Source: Chryseobacterium ginsenosidimutans (GTDB lineage: Bacteria > Bacteroidota > Bacteroidia > Flavobacteriales > Weeksellaceae). Taken from it: a stretch of DNA of 64,000 nt. The DNA is taken from NCBI RefSeq assembly GCF_030823405.1, contig NZ_JAUSXC010000001.1, positions 3,951,001-4,015,000 on the forward strand. Direction: 5' to 3'. The stretch's first letter is position 1. The number at the start of each line of letters is the position of its first letter. Under the pieces are notes generated by a model, which saw nothing but the letters and a program-made list of their open reading frames with translations, ran no database searches and had not been told where the DNA came from. Below are positions 8,743 to 17,689 of this stretch, in pieces. Made by a program: the position numbers and the translations under genes.

Positions 8743-9555
8743 TTATTTTTTCGTTTTGTTTAAGTTATAATAAAAAGTCCGGAACAGCAAAAGTAAATAT
8801 TTTGCTTTGTAAAATAGCCTAAATAAGATATATTGAAGATAGTTTATTTCTCCTAAAATGTACATTTCTTTTAAGTTTTTCTTAAAACCTTTTGCCATTT
8901 CCTGAAGATTTGCTGATAAACCTGAAACCCCAAAACTTCTTTTTCCTTTTCCTACGATCACTAAACTTTCGCTCAAGATATACATTTTATTTTTTAATGC
9001 AACTTTCATCCAATAATTAACGTCTTCCGCATATCTTTGATTATCGTCAAAATACCCTGTATTTTCAAGAACTTTTCTCCTGAATATTACGGTTGAAGGT
9101 TGTGCTTCGTTTCTGATCAAGAGTTTATTAAAAGTGATCTCTGCAAGTCCGTTTTTTATATGGTAGGGGAAAAGAATTTTATTATTATTCCTGGCAGTCG
9201 CTAAAAAATCAATTTTTAAACTACCGTTTTCAAAATACTGTATTTGTTTTTCAATTTTTGTCGGATGCCATTCATCATCTGCGTCCAAAAGAGCAATATA
9301 ATTTCCTTTTGCGATTTTTAATCCTGTATTTCTGGCTTTTGAAACTCCACCGTTCTTTTGATGCAACAGAATAACATTCATTTGAGGATTTTGCCTGATA
9401 TAACCCTCTACAATAGTTGAGCTGTTGTCTGTAGAACCATCATTCACAATGATAATTTCAAATTCTTCTTGAGGAAAAGTTTGATTTTTTACAGAATCTA
9501 AAGTAAAAACAATAGACTGCTCTGCATTATACATTGGAATAATTACGGAAATCAT
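8743..9555 (-). CDS. Family 2 glycosyltransferase
   Basis: A GT-A fold transferase of 270 residues. It opens with ISVIIPMYNAEQSI, followed by VNDGSTDNS (about 38-46), NGGVSKARNTGL (about 68-79) and the metal/nucleotide-sugar motif DADDEW (91-96). There is no obvious membrane segment, so it should act at the inner face of the membrane. Its ATG overlaps the stop of the upstream membrane-protein gene (ATGA), showing translational coupling. Donor and acceptor are unknown. Confidence 0.92.
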   Translation of the reverse strand: MISVIIPMYNAEQSIVFTLDSVKNQTFPQEEFEIIIVNDGSTDNSSTIVEGYIRQNPQMNVILLHQKNGGVSKARNTGLKIAKGNYIALLDADDEWHPTKIEKQIQYFENGSLKIDFLATARNNNKILFPYHIKNGLAEITFNKLLIRNEAQPSTVIFRRKVLENTGYFDDNQRYAEDVNYWMKVALKNKMYILSESLVIVGKGKRSFGVSGLSANLQEMAKGFKKNLKEMYILGEINYLQYILFRLFYKAKYLLLLFRTFYYNLNKTKK

Positions 9556-10715
9556 TTAATTTCTTTTATATTATTTTTAAAACCCCCCCAAACCAGCGTT
9601 ATCATTACAAACGGCATACACATATTGAAAAAACTCAGATCAAAAAAAGAATTTGTGATCATATCCGTATAACCATATTCTGCAAAGAACATCAGAAAAG
9701 GAACAAAAACACAAACAAATAATAAAGCTCCTGCCCAGAAAATGATTTCGTAAAATGATTTCACTTTAAATGATACTATCAAAGCAAGTACAACATATGA
9801 AAGGCTCAGTATTAAAGGCTGTTTTGCCCCCTGAATTATAAATGGATTATGTTTGATAAAAACCTCAAAATTGGGTGCATTATGAAAGAAAATATAAACA
9901 ACAGCCGAAATTGTCAGAACAAAAACTATTGCAAACCGCAGTTTTTCTTTTATTGAAAAATCATAAAACCTTTTAAACAATAAAATCGTCAATGGAATAA
10001 CTGATGAAAGACGTGTAAGTAAAATCAAAGCTGTCAGAAATGAAATAGCTTCAGGTTTTATGGCTTTTTCCTTCAAAAATTTATTCCAAATTAAGTAGGT
10101 AAATCCTGCAATAACAACAAAATTGGAAAACAAATCACTTTTCACGTACACTTCCCACAAATAACTTGGTGAAAGAAATAGTAAAATTAATACAGCCAGT
10201 CTTTGCTTATAATCATCAAAAATTTTAAAAATCAAATAAGAAAAAAGCAAAAAACTGAAACACTGCAAATAACCGACGCTTCCAAAAAGCAGGTAAAAAG
10301 GCATTCCCAAAACAATCAGCATCGGAAGATTAGAAGATTCCTGTCCCATATGATCCGGAATATTGTAAGGATATTGCCCGTTGAAAATAGCTTTTATTCC
10401 GATTTCCATTGCAGACCAACGGTCGACATTTAGAGAATTTCCGTCAACCTTATCATTAAGATAAATACTAAAAAAGAAAAATAAAATTACTCCGATCCAG
10501 AATAAAGATTTATAAAATAGGTCTTTCAGATTTATTTTAATATAAGAAATACTCAACCCCAAAATTACGATCAAATACCCTATTAAAAACTGTATTTTGT
10601 AATCCTCACCATACTTCATGACAAACAAAGAGTTCACAATCAGGTAGATAAAAAGAATGATATAATTTTTAATATGATGTAAACCCGTATTTGACAATAA
10701 TTTTGTGTTTCCCAT
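9552..10715 (-). CDS. Polytopic membrane protein of a glycan locus, possibly GT-C type transferase
   Basis: A 387-residue protein made almost wholly of membrane segments (about 10), starting after a short basic N terminus. A non-helical stretch near residues 95-125 contains RWSAMEIGIKAIFNGQYPYNIPDHMG; an early loop with aromatic and acidic residues facing the periplasm is typical of polyprenyl-phosphate-dependent GT-C/GT87-like enzymes. That assignment is an inference. It lies 26 bases after recR and overlaps the GT2 gene by 4 bases. Confidence 0.65.
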   Translation of the reverse strand: MGNTKLLSNTGLHHIKNYIILFIYLIVNSLFVMKYGEDYKIQFLIGYLIVILGLSISYIKINLKDLFYKSLFWIGVILFFFFSIYLNDKVDGNSLNVDRWSAMEIGIKAIFNGQYPYNIPDHMGQESSNLPMLIVLGMPFYLLFGSVGYLQCFSFLLFSYLIFKIFDDYKQRLAVLILLFLSPSYLWEVYVKSDLFSNFVVIAGFTYLIWNKFLKEKAIKPEAISFLTALILLTRLSSVIPLTILLFKRFYDFSIKEKLRFAIVFVLTISAVVYIFFHNAPNFEVFIKHNPFIIQGAKQPLILSLSYVVLALIVSFKVKSFYEIIFWAGALLFVCVFVPFLMFFAEYGYTDMITNSFFDLSFFNMCMPFVMITLVWGGFKNNIKEIK

Positions 10716-10741
10716 GAAGACCGAAGCGCTTTTACTGTTGT

Positions 10742-11356
10742 TTAAGAATTTCCTTCATTATATGGCAACCTATTCATAATCGATCTTCCCAAGGAGATTT
10801 CATCGGCATATTCCAGCTCATCTCCTACCGAAATTCCTCTTGCAATACTTGAGAAATTTATATTAAATCCTTTAAATTTTTTATAAATATAATACGCCGT
10901 TGTATCGCCTTCCATTGTTGCACTCAAAGCAAAAATAAATTCTTTTACCCTTCCTTCATTCAATTTTCTTTCGATACTCGGAATATTCAGTTGATTGGGT
11001 CCTATTCCCTCCATAGGAGAAATTTTCCCGCCTAAAATTAAATATTTCCCCGTATATTTTCCCGTATTTTCAATTGCAATCACGTCCCGAACATCTTCTA
11101 CGATACAAATCACTTCGTCATTTCTTTTTTCATTGGTGCATATTTCGCAGACTTCAAAATCAGAAAAATTATGACAATCTTTACAGTATTTTATTTCATT
11201 AACGAGATTAATTAAAGAATTCCCAAGGCTTGTCGCTCTGGAATTGGGTTGTTTCAATAAATGTAGTGCTAAACGCAAAGCCGTTTTTCTCCCTATTCCG
11301 GGTAATCCGGCAATTTCATCCACCGCTTTTGCCAAAACTTTACTTGGGTAATCCAT
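10742..11356 (-). CDS. recR: Recombination mediator RecR
   Basis: RecR of 204 residues (usual length about 200). It helps RecO load RecA onto SSB-coated single strands at gaps. Seen: an N-terminal helix-hairpin-helix ([19 protein letters not shown], about 16-34), a zinc finger with C58, C61, C70 and C73, a Toprim domain (about 81-175) opening ICIVEDVRD, and the C-terminal Walker-like end. It is the first gene of a leftward operon continuing into polysaccharide genes. TATTTTTG on the minus strand (11368-11361) could be its -7 box, but no -33 box is visible. Confidence 0.96.
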   Translation of the reverse strand: MDYPSKVLAKAVDEIAGLPGIGRKTALRLALHLLKQPNSRATSLGNSLINLVNEIKYCKDCHNFSDFEVCEICTNEKRNDEVICIVEDVRDVIAIENTGKYTGKYLILGGKISPMEGIGPNQLNIPSIERKLNEGRVKEFIFALSATMEGDTTAYYIYKKFKGFNINFSSIARGISVGDELEYADEISLGRSIMNRLPYNEGNS

Positions 11357-11522
11357 AACACAAAAATAGTGATAATAGTTGTAAATTATGAATAGCCAGG
11401 TACCAATTATAACAGATTCCGATATTCACTTGTAAGCAAATTCATTCTTACACTTTCACTTAACATCAGCGAACAACAGCACTCATAATTATCATCTATC
11501 CTTTATAAGTCCAAAAAAACCT

Positions 11523-11530
11523 TATCTTTG
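11523..11530 (+). promoter_or_regulatory. Possible -7 box for the LURP-one gene
   Basis: TATCTTTG at 11523-11530, 33 bases before the ATG at 11564. No clear TTG lies at the usual -33 distance, so the call is weak. The rest of the 207-base divergent gap to recR shows nothing I recognise. Confidence 0.4.
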
Positions 11531-11563
11531 AGAACCTAAATATTAACTTGAAAAAATAACTCA

Positions 11564-12169
11564 ATGGTACTTAACAATTTAAATTATCCACTGGATTTTA
11601 AATTTAAGATTTCAACATTAGCAAGTGATTTTAATATCACTGACAGAAACGGCAATTATGTAGCGTATGTTCGTCAGAAAATGTTTAAACTTAAGGAAGA
11701 TGTAATCGTTTTCAATGACGAAAGCAAATCCAAAGAACTTTTCAGAATCAGAGCCAACAAATGGATCGATTTTAATTCTTCTTATTCTCTAAACGAAGTT
11801 GCTACCGGCAAAAGCTTCGGAAGACTTGCCAGAAAAGGCATGCGTTCTATCTGGAAGGCGAGCTACGATATTTTGGATGCGAATGATCAGCCAAAATTCA
11901 AAATTCAGGAAGATAACGCATGGGTGAGATTTTTTGACGGAATGGTTGGTGAAATTCCGATTATCGGGATGTTTACAGGATATTTCTTAAATCCTACTTA
12001 CACAGTTTCCGGTCTTGATGGGAAAGCTTATTTTAAACTTAAAAAAATGCCTTCTTTCTTCGGAAGAAGATTTCAGCTGGACAGATTAATAGATATTGAC
12101 GATGAGGAAGAAAGTGTAGTAATCCTTTCTTTATTAATGATGACACTTCTTGAAAGAGCAAGAGGATAA
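11564..12169 (+). CDS. LURP-one-related (Tubby C-terminal-like) protein
   Basis: A 201-residue protein without signal peptide. The pattern of short beta strands (DFKFKISTLASDFNITDRNGNYVAYVRQK..., KLKEDVIVFND, ASYDILDANDQPKFKI, YTVSGLDGKAYFKL) and a final hydrophobic helix (VVILSLLMMTLLERA, about 184-198) match the LURP-one/DUF567 phospholipid-scramblase-like beta barrel with its central helix. The function in bacteria is not established; membrane-lipid binding is the usual guess. It is followed 20 bases later by a lipoprotein gene, probably in the same transcript. Confidence 0.7.
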   Translation: MVLNNLNYPLDFKFKISTLASDFNITDRNGNYVAYVRQKMFKLKEDVIVFNDESKSKELFRIRANKWIDFNSSYSLNEVATGKSFGRLARKGMRSIWKASYDILDANDQPKFKIQEDNAWVRFFDGMVGEIPIIGMFTGYFLNPTYTVSGLDGKAYFKLKKMPSFFGRRFQLDRLIDIDDEEESVVILSLLMMTLLERARG

Positions 12170-12189
12170 TAAATAATAAACCACATACA

Positions 12190-12681
12190 ATGAAATATGT
12201 AATCATTTTCTTTTCTGCCATTCTGTTGGTTTCCTGTAAAAAGGAACAACAGACAGTTCCAGATTCCACATCTGCAGATTCTGTAAAAGTAGTTCACGAT
12301 TCTGTTAATACTAATAATTCTTCAGAGAAAATTTTAGTTGAAAGCTTTGCTTTTCCAAAAGAAATCAAAGAATGTTCATGTTATTTTGCAAAAAATAAAG
12401 CAGACTTCGAAGCAGAAAAATATATTTATGCAGATGATGCCGGAAAAACTGCTTACATGAAGCTGGACGGAAAAAGATTAGCCATGAGCCTGATCTCCTC
12501 AAGCGATATGGAAGCAGATGAAGAACTGAGCAAAGAAATTGAAAGTGATAATTATAAAATATCCGTAAAAGGCAAGAAAATAAAAGATGAAGAAGCCTTG
12601 TTATTCAAAGGTACACTGACGATCGAAAAGTCTGACGGAACAGTTGTAACAATCCCTATTTACGGCGAATGTGGATGCTAA
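12190..12681 (+). CDS. Predicted lipoprotein of unknown function
   Basis: A 163-residue protein with a lipoprotein signal: hydrophobic IIFFSAILLV followed by the lipobox LVSC (cysteine at about 16) and a Lys-rich start of the mature protein. The mature region is acidic, with Ser/Thr-rich residues 20-45 as a linker, then a compact domain that contains a CSC motif (KECSCYF) and ends GECGC. Four cysteines outside the lipobox could form disulfides. I do not recognise the family. It is probably cotranscribed with the LURP-one gene and ends at a clear terminator. Confidence 0.75.
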   Translation: MKYVIIFFSAILLVSCKKEQQTVPDSTSADSVKVVHDSVNTNNSSEKILVESFAFPKEIKECSCYFAKNKADFEAEKYIYADDAGKTAYMKLDGKRLAMSLISSSDMEADEELSKEIESDNYKISVKGKKIKDEEALLFKGTLTIEKSDGTVVTIPIYGECGC

Positions 12682-12703
12682 AATCTAATTAAAAACAATA
12701 AAA

Positions 12704-12738
12704 GAATGCTTCTGAATTATCGGAAGCATTTTTTTATT
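12704..12738 (+). terminator. Terminator after the lipoprotein gene
   Basis: Arms AATGCTTC (12705-12712) and GAAGCATT (12723-12730) followed by a run of T. Confidence 0.8.
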
Positions 12739-12764
12739 TCGTAATTTTGATAAAAATAAATTTC

Positions 12765-14210
12765 ATGGAATTATCTAATATAGAACCGCAGATTATCTGG
12801 AAAAATTTCTCCAAATTAAATGCTGTTCCAAGACCATCAAAAAAAGAAGGAAAAGTAATTGCTTTCATCAAAGAATTTGGTGAAAATTTAGGATTGGAAA
12901 CTACAGTTGATAAAGTAGGAAACGTTATCATTAAAAAACCTGCAACAGCAGGAATGGAAAACCGTAAATCGGTTGTTCTTCAATCTCATTTAGATATGGT
13001 TTGCCAGAAAAATAATGATGTAAATTTTGATTTTGAAACCGAAGGAATCAAAATGGAGATCGACGGAGACTGGGTAAAGGCAAAAGGTACAACTTTGGGA
13101 GCTGACAACGGTTTGGGAGTTGCTACGATCATGTCGATTTTAGAAAGTTCAGACATTCCGCATCCTGATTTGGAAGCTTTGTTTACGATTGACGAAGAAA
13201 CAGGAATGACAGGAGCTTTAGGTTTAAAGCCAGGACAATTAACCGGTCAAATTTTATTAAATCTTGATACAGAAGAAGATGACGAGATCGATATCGGTTG
13301 CGCAGGGGGAATTGATGTTACCATTACCCAAAACTATGAAACTGAAGCTGCAAAAGGGCAAATTATAAGATTCGAGGTTAAAGGATTACAAGGAGGTCAC
13401 TCAGGAATGGATATCCACAAAGGATTTGGGAATGCAAATATTATCCTGGGAAGATTGCTTTACAAAGCTTTAGAAAAAGAAAATATCCAGTTAATTTCTA
13501 TCGATGGCGGCGGATTGAGAAATGCAATTCCGAGAGAAGGTGTTGCGATTGCTTCCGTAAGAAATGCTCAGGAATTTATCGAAGAATTAACGAATGGGCT
13601 TAAAAAAGAAATTTTAGAAGAATTTGCAACCGTAGAACCTAATCTTCAAATTAATGTTGAGAATTCTACATCATCTGAAAAGGCAATTTCTGAAGCAGAT
13701 TCGAAGAAAATTATTTTAACACTGAAATCTCTTCACAACGGTGTTTACAGAATGAGTCCGGATGTAAAAGATCTTGTAGAATCATCAAACAACGTAGCAA
13801 GAGTAGAATTAAATGAAGGTGGATTAAAAATCTTAAACCTTTCGAGATCATCGGTTGATTCTTCAAAAGATTCTGTGGCAGAACAATTAAAATCTGTAGC
13901 AGAATTAGCAGGAATGAATACTGTATTCAGTGGTTCTTATCCTGGATGGAAGCCAAAACTGGGTTCTGAAATCGTTCAGCTAATGGAGAAAATCTACACT
14001 GAAAAATTTACAGAAAAGCCACACGTTGTAGCTTGTCACGCAGGTTTAGAGTGTGGAATCATCGGAGCCAATTATCCTGAAATGGAAATGGTAAGCTTCG
14101 GACCGACAATCCGTGGAGCTCACTCTCCGGATGAAAAGGCAAATATTTCTTCAACACAGAAATTCTGGGGTTTTACTAAAGACATTTTAGCAAATATTCC
14201 TTTAAAATAA
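12765..14210 (+). CDS. pepD: Aminoacyl-histidine dipeptidase (M20C, PepD)
   Basis: Cytosolic zinc dipeptidase of 481 residues that hydrolyses Xaa-His and related dipeptides. Seen: the metal motif SHLDMV (H75, D77), the bridging Asp in GADNGLG (D114), the catalytic/ligand pair in IDEETGMTG (E144, E145), DTEEDDEIDIGCAGG, the lid-domain GGHSGMDIHKG, and ACHAGLECG near the C terminus. This order is diagnostic of M20C. ATG 12765 is chosen over a TTG at 12747, which lies in TAATTTTG (12742-12749), a likely -7 box. The leader would be only about 10 bases. Confidence 0.95.
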   Translation: MELSNIEPQIIWKNFSKLNAVPRPSKKEGKVIAFIKEFGENLGLETTVDKVGNVIIKKPATAGMENRKSVVLQSHLDMVCQKNNDVNFDFETEGIKMEIDGDWVKAKGTTLGADNGLGVATIMSILESSDIPHPDLEALFTIDEETGMTGALGLKPGQLTGQILLNLDTEEDDEIDIGCAGGIDVTITQNYETEAAKGQIIRFEVKGLQGGHSGMDIHKGFGNANIILGRLLYKALEKENIQLISIDGGGLRNAIPREGVAIASVRNAQEFIEELTNGLKKEILEEFATVEPNLQINVENSTSSEKAISEADSKKIILTLKSLHNGVYRMSPDVKDLVESSNNVARVELNEGGLKILNLSRSSVDSSKDSVAEQLKSVAELAGMNTVFSGSYPGWKPKLGSEIVQLMEKIYTEKFTEKPHVVACHAGLECGIIGANYPEMEMVSFGPTIRGAHSPDEKANISSTQKFWGFTKDILANIPLK

Positions 14211-14232
14211 AAATTTAAAATTGCTATATTGA

Positions 14233-14270
14233 AATATCCAAATTCGCTTGATTTTGGATATTCTTTTTTT
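14233..14270 (+). terminator. Terminator after pepD
   Basis: Perfect arms AATATCCAAA (14233-14242) and TTTGGATATT (14253-14262), then C and seven T. Confidence 0.85.
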
Positions 14271-14361
14271 AATTAGAGCATTAAGAATTATTTAAGGAGT
14301 TAAGATATTAAGCTTAATATCTCCATCATTAAAAAAATAGATTAAACTAAAATTTTAAACA

Positions 14362-14943
14362 ATGAAAAGCATCACCGTATTCTGCGGATCGAGTTTCGGT
14401 TCGGATGATATTTATAAAGAACAGGCAACTTTACTTGGCCAGACGTTGGCAAAACAAAATATACAATTGATTTATGGCGGTGCAAACGTTGGTTTGATGG
14501 GTGCAGTTGCCGACGGAGTTTTAAATGAAGGCGGAAAAGTAATTGGAGTTCTTCCCCACTTTTTACAGTCAAAGGAAATTACTCATAACAATTTGACAGA
14601 ACTTATTCTAGTCGAAACCATGCACGAAAGAAAAACTAAGATGAGCGAACTTTGCGACGGCGTCATTGTTCTTCCCGGTGGTTACGGAACGTTGGAAGAG
14701 TTTTTCGAAATGATCACATGGGCACAACTTGGACTTCATAAAAAACCAATTGCAGTTCTGAATATTGATGGATTTTATGATGATTTGATTAAATTAGTTC
14801 AAACGATGGTTGATAAAGGATTTTTAAAACAAATTAATCGTGATATGCTTTTGATAAGTGATACTATTGATGAGTTGTTGGAGAAAATGAGAAATTATGA
14901 AGCTCCAAATGTTGGAAAGTGGATTTCTAAGGAAGAAGTTTAA
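14362..14943 (+). CDS. LOG family nucleoside 5'-monophosphate phosphoribohydrolase
   Basis: A Rossmann-fold protein of 193 residues in the LOG/TIGR00730 family, which cleaves the ribose phosphate from cytokinin nucleotides or, in non-plant bacteria, from purine nucleotides such as AMP. Seen: the N-terminal ITVFCGSSFG (4-13), YGGANVGLMG (38-47), the catalytic MHERK (87-91) and the signature PGGYGTLEE (105-113). The natural substrate here cannot be read from sequence. The preceding 150 bases hold the pepD terminator and an AT-rich stretch with no convincing promoter. Confidence 0.9.
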   Translation: MKSITVFCGSSFGSDDIYKEQATLLGQTLAKQNIQLIYGGANVGLMGAVADGVLNEGGKVIGVLPHFLQSKEITHNNLTELILVETMHERKTKMSELCDGVIVLPGGYGTLEEFFEMITWAQLGLHKKPIAVLNIDGFYDDLIKLVQTMVDKGFLKQINRDMLLISDTIDELLEKMRNYEAPNVGKWISKEEV

Positions 14944-14958
14944 ATAAAAATTGATTAA

Positions 14959-15228
14959 ATGAAGATTACATTTACATTCATATTTTCATTATTTTTTTTA
15001 AGTAACCTCTATAACGCACAAAACCCAAGATATATTTTTAGAGAGTATTCAAATCATGATTTGAATACTTATAAAATTCGTGATTATATTAAAATTAAAG
15101 AAATCAGATGTGAAAATGATTCTTACAGTGGGGATGATTTATTTTTTCTGATTATAGATAAGTCTTTCAGTTATAAAAACCAAAAAAACTCCCGAAGAAA
15201 AATCTTCAGGAGTTTTTATATAATTTAA
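14959..15228 (+). CDS. Short secreted protein, probably 3'-truncated remnant
   Basis: An 89-residue reading frame starting 15 bases after the LOG gene. It has a convincing signal peptide (MKITFTFIFSLFFLSNLYNA). The mature part (QNPRYIFREYSNHDLNTYKI...) is not recognised. The last dozen codons run straight through the hairpin of a terminator (15184-15217), giving the unlikely tail KNSRRKIFRSFYII. The simplest reading is that the true 3' end was deleted and the frame now ends by chance inside the terminator of the converging ferredoxin operon. It could also be a spurious frame. Confidence 0.4.
   Translation: MKITFTFIFSLFFLSNLYNAQNPRYIFREYSNHDLNTYKIRDYIKIKEIRCENDSYSGDDLFFLIIDKSFSYKNQKNSRRKIFRSFYII
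15184..15217 (-). terminator. Terminator of the ferredoxin operon, works in both directions
   Basis: Arms AAAAACTCC (15184-15192) and GGAGTTTTT (15209-15217), extended inside by GAAGA/TCTTC. U-tracts appear on both strands, so it can end both the leftward fdx operon and rightward transcription. Confidence 0.8.
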
Positions 15229-15238
15229 ATAAAATTTT

Positions 15239-15568
15239 CTAAGGATAAGGAGCAATTTCCACTTCAAGACCTTCCATTGCCATTGCCATATGCAGCTGAC
15301 AGCCCAATCTGCTGTTTTCTTTTACATGAAAAGCTTCACCCAGCATTGCATCTTCTTCATCACCCATCGGCTCAAGTCCCGGATCAGCAATTACATAGAC
15401 CTGACAAGAAGCACACATTGCCATTCCTCCACAAACTCCGATTGTTCCTTCTTCTGCCAATTCATACGAACGGATGATTTCCATTAAATTCATGGACATA
15501 TCCGTTGGCGCAATAACATCGTGAGTTACCCCTTCTCTATCGGTAATTTTTATATTGATATCTGACAT
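15239..15568 (-). CDS. Adrenodoxin-type [2Fe-2S] ferredoxin
   Basis: A soluble electron carrier of 109 residues. The cluster ligands follow the C-x5-C-x2-C-x34-C pattern: C46, C52, C55 and C90 (GVCGGMAMCASC and RLGCQLH). The acidic stretch PMGDEEDAML before the last ligand is typical of the partner-docking helix in adrenodoxin-like ferredoxins. It lies 12 bases downstream of a ferredoxin-NADP reductase gene, its likely electron donor. The final acceptor is not encoded nearby. Confidence 0.93.
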   Translation of the reverse strand: MSDINIKITDREGVTHDVIAPTDMSMNLMEIIRSYELAEEGTIGVCGGMAMCASCQVYVIADPGLEPMGDEEDAMLGEAFHVKENSRLGCQLHMAMAMEGLEVEIAPYP

Positions 15569-15580
15569 AATTCTGCAAAA

Positions 15581-16636
15581 TTAGTCAATTTTTTTCACAA
15601 CAGCTTTTTCCGCTTCTTTTCTGCTTCCGTCAAATCCGTCTACACCACTTACCGTTGTGTATTTCAATACGAATTTTTTACCCGGATTTAATCTGTTATA
15701 AACGCTCTGACACATTAAAGTCGCCTCGTGGAAACCACAAAGAATCAACTTTAACTTTCCAGGGTAGGTATTGATATCTCCGACTGCATAGATTCCTTCG
15801 ATATTGGTTTGATAATCGAGAGCATTATTGACAACGATTGCATTTTTCTCGATATTTAATCCCCATTGAGAAATCTCACCCAACTTAGGAGTCAGTCCGA
15901 ACAATGGAATAAAATAATCAGTCTCAATATCAAAAGCTTCCTGATCATCAACTTTTACAGTTATCGCTTCTACTTTTCCGTCACCTTTAATTGCAGTAAC
16001 TTCCGCAGGAGTAATTAATTTAATTTTTCCTTGATTTTTCAAATCCTGAACTTTCTCTACAGAATCCAAAGCCCCTCTAAATTCATTTCTTCTGTGGATC
16101 AATGTCACTTCACTTGCCACATTCGACAAGAAAACACTCCAGTCAAGCGCAGAATCTCCACCACCTGCAATTACCACTTTTTTATTTCTGAAATGTTCAG
16201 GTTCTTTTACAAAATATTCAAGCCCTTTTTCTTCATAATCAGCAACATTATCCATTGTAGGTTTTCTAGGCTCAAAAGTTCCCAAACCTCCTGCAATGGC
16301 GATTGCTTTACATCTGTGAACAGTTCCTTTGTTGGTTACAACTTCAAACCATTCGTCATCAACTTTTGTATAAGAAACAGCCGTTTCACCTAAAGTAAAG
16401 CCAGGTTGGAACTGCTTGATCTGCTCCATTAGATTATCTACCAATTCACCTGCATTTACAGACGGATAACCAGGAATATCGAAAATAGGTTTTTTAGGAT
16501 AAAGCTCAGCCAATTGTCCTCCCGGTTGAGGAAGTGCATCGATGATGTGGCACTTCATTTTTAATAAACCTGCTTCAAATACAGCAAAAAGTCCAGTCGG
16601 GCCGGCTCCTATGATCAATATATCGGTAGTTATCAT
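15581..16636 (-). CDS. Thioredoxin-reductase-like ferredoxin-NADP(+) reductase (type 2)
   Basis: A flavoprotein of 351 residues that passes electrons between NADPH and ferredoxin. Seen: the FAD-binding GAGPTG (10-15), the PGGQLAELYP region, a second dinucleotide fold GGGDSALDW for NADPH, and the C-terminal FAD motif YAVGDINTYPGKLKLI. The CxxC redox motif of thioredoxin reductases is absent, which separates it from TrxB and fits the YumC/type-2 FNR group. It is first in a two-gene operon with the ferredoxin. TAAATTTG on the minus strand (16677-16670) is a candidate -7 box. Confidence 0.9.
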   Translation of the reverse strand: MITTDILIIGAGPTGLFAVFEAGLLKMKCHIIDALPQPGGQLAELYPKKPIFDIPGYPSVNAGELVDNLMEQIKQFQPGFTLGETAVSYTKVDDEWFEVVTNKGTVHRCKAIAIAGGLGTFEPRKPTMDNVADYEEKGLEYFVKEPEHFRNKKVVIAGGGDSALDWSVFLSNVASEVTLIHRRNEFRGALDSVEKVQDLKNQGKIKLITPAEVTAIKGDGKVEAITVKVDDQEAFDIETDYFIPLFGLTPKLGEISQWGLNIEKNAIVVNNALDYQTNIEGIYAVGDINTYPGKLKLILCGFHEATLMCQSVYNRLNPGKKFVLKYTTVSGVDGFDGSRKEAEKAVVKKID

Positions 16637-16792
16637 AATTATAAGATAATTTAATTATACTTGTGGCTGCAAATTTACTAATTTTAATGCGAAGCATATT
16701 TAATTCAGTCTAAATAAAAAACTGAGATTTATCAAATATCTTTAAAATTCTACAGGTTTTAAATTTGGCAGTATTTTTGTAAAATTCTAGTT

Positions 16793-17563
16793 ATGAAGAA
16801 AATTTTAAATTTTTTTACACTATTTGTATTCTTTTTAGGCTTTGGCCAGATCGATAATATTGCAGATGGTGAATCTATTACTTTAAGGATCCATTACGGG
16901 TTTTTAAATGCCGGAGTTGCGAACCTTACGGCACAAAAAACAACCTATAAAGGAGCTCCCAATCTTCACGTAAGAGGAACCGGACAGACAACCGGAGCGG
17001 TAAAAGCTTTTTTTAAAGTAGAAGATTTCTATGAAAGTTACATCAATATGAATACGGGGCTTCCTAGTTTTTATGTAAGAAATGTGAAGGAAGGAAGCTA
17101 TCGACAACATTTTGAAACCGTTTTCAATCACGATAATAATACTCTGGTTTTAACAGATAAAAAAACTCCTGCCAACGGATCAAAAGTAATCAAATCTGTA
17201 AAAGGCGTTCAGGACATGCTTTCATGTTTCTATTATTTAAGAAGTAAAAGCCCTAATGAATTAAAAGTAGGAACCATTATTAATATGAATGTATGGATCG
17301 ATGACGAAATGTTTCCTTTTCAGTTGAAAGTTGTCGGAACAGAAAATCTGGATACAAAATTCGGAACCATTAATTGCTTAAAAATCATTCCTTCTGTAAA
17401 AAGCGGCCGGGTTTTTAAACAAAAAGAAGGTGTTACCATGTGGGTTTCCAATGATGCAAACCATCTTCCAATGCTATTAAAGGCTGAATTGGCAGTCGGA
17501 TCCTTAAAAGCAAGTATTGATAATTATAAAAATGTGAAGTATCCTTTAAAATTCACAAAATAG
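16793..17563 (+). CDS. DUF3108 domain secreted protein
   Basis: A 256-residue protein with a signal peptide (MKKILNFFTLFVFFLGFGQ). The mature domain starts GESITLRIHYGFLNAGVANL and contains KGVQDMLSCFYYLRS and WVSNDANHLPMLLKAELAVGSLKASI, the pattern of DUF3108, a periplasmic beta-rich family often located near outer-membrane or glycan genes. No catalytic residues are known. The upstream region has two overlapping -7-like boxes, TAAATTTG (16760-16767) and TATTTTTG (16772-16779). A strong terminator follows. Confidence 0.85.
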   Translation: MKKILNFFTLFVFFLGFGQIDNIADGESITLRIHYGFLNAGVANLTAQKTTYKGAPNLHVRGTGQTTGAVKAFFKVEDFYESYINMNTGLPSFYVRNVKEGSYRQHFETVFNHDNNTLVLTDKKTPANGSKVIKSVKGVQDMLSCFYYLRSKSPNELKVGTIINMNVWIDDEMFPFQLKVVGTENLDTKFGTINCLKIIPSVKSGRVFKQKEGVTMWVSNDANHLPMLLKAELAVGSLKASIDNYKNVKYPLKFTK

Positions 17564-17590
17564 CTATAAAAATAGCTTTTCATCCTAATA

Positions 17591-17630
17591 AAAAAAGTGC
17601 CTGCATAATTAACAGGCACTTTTTTTATTT
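17591..17630 (+). terminator. Terminator after the DUF3108 gene
   Basis: Arms AAAAAAGTGCCTG (17591-17603) and CAGGCACTTTTTTT (17613-17626), then T-rich sequence. Confidence 0.9.
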
Positions 17631-17689
17631 TTCATGTAATAGATTTCAAATCTCGGTTGTCTTTTCTGTAAACATTAAGACCTAAGATC

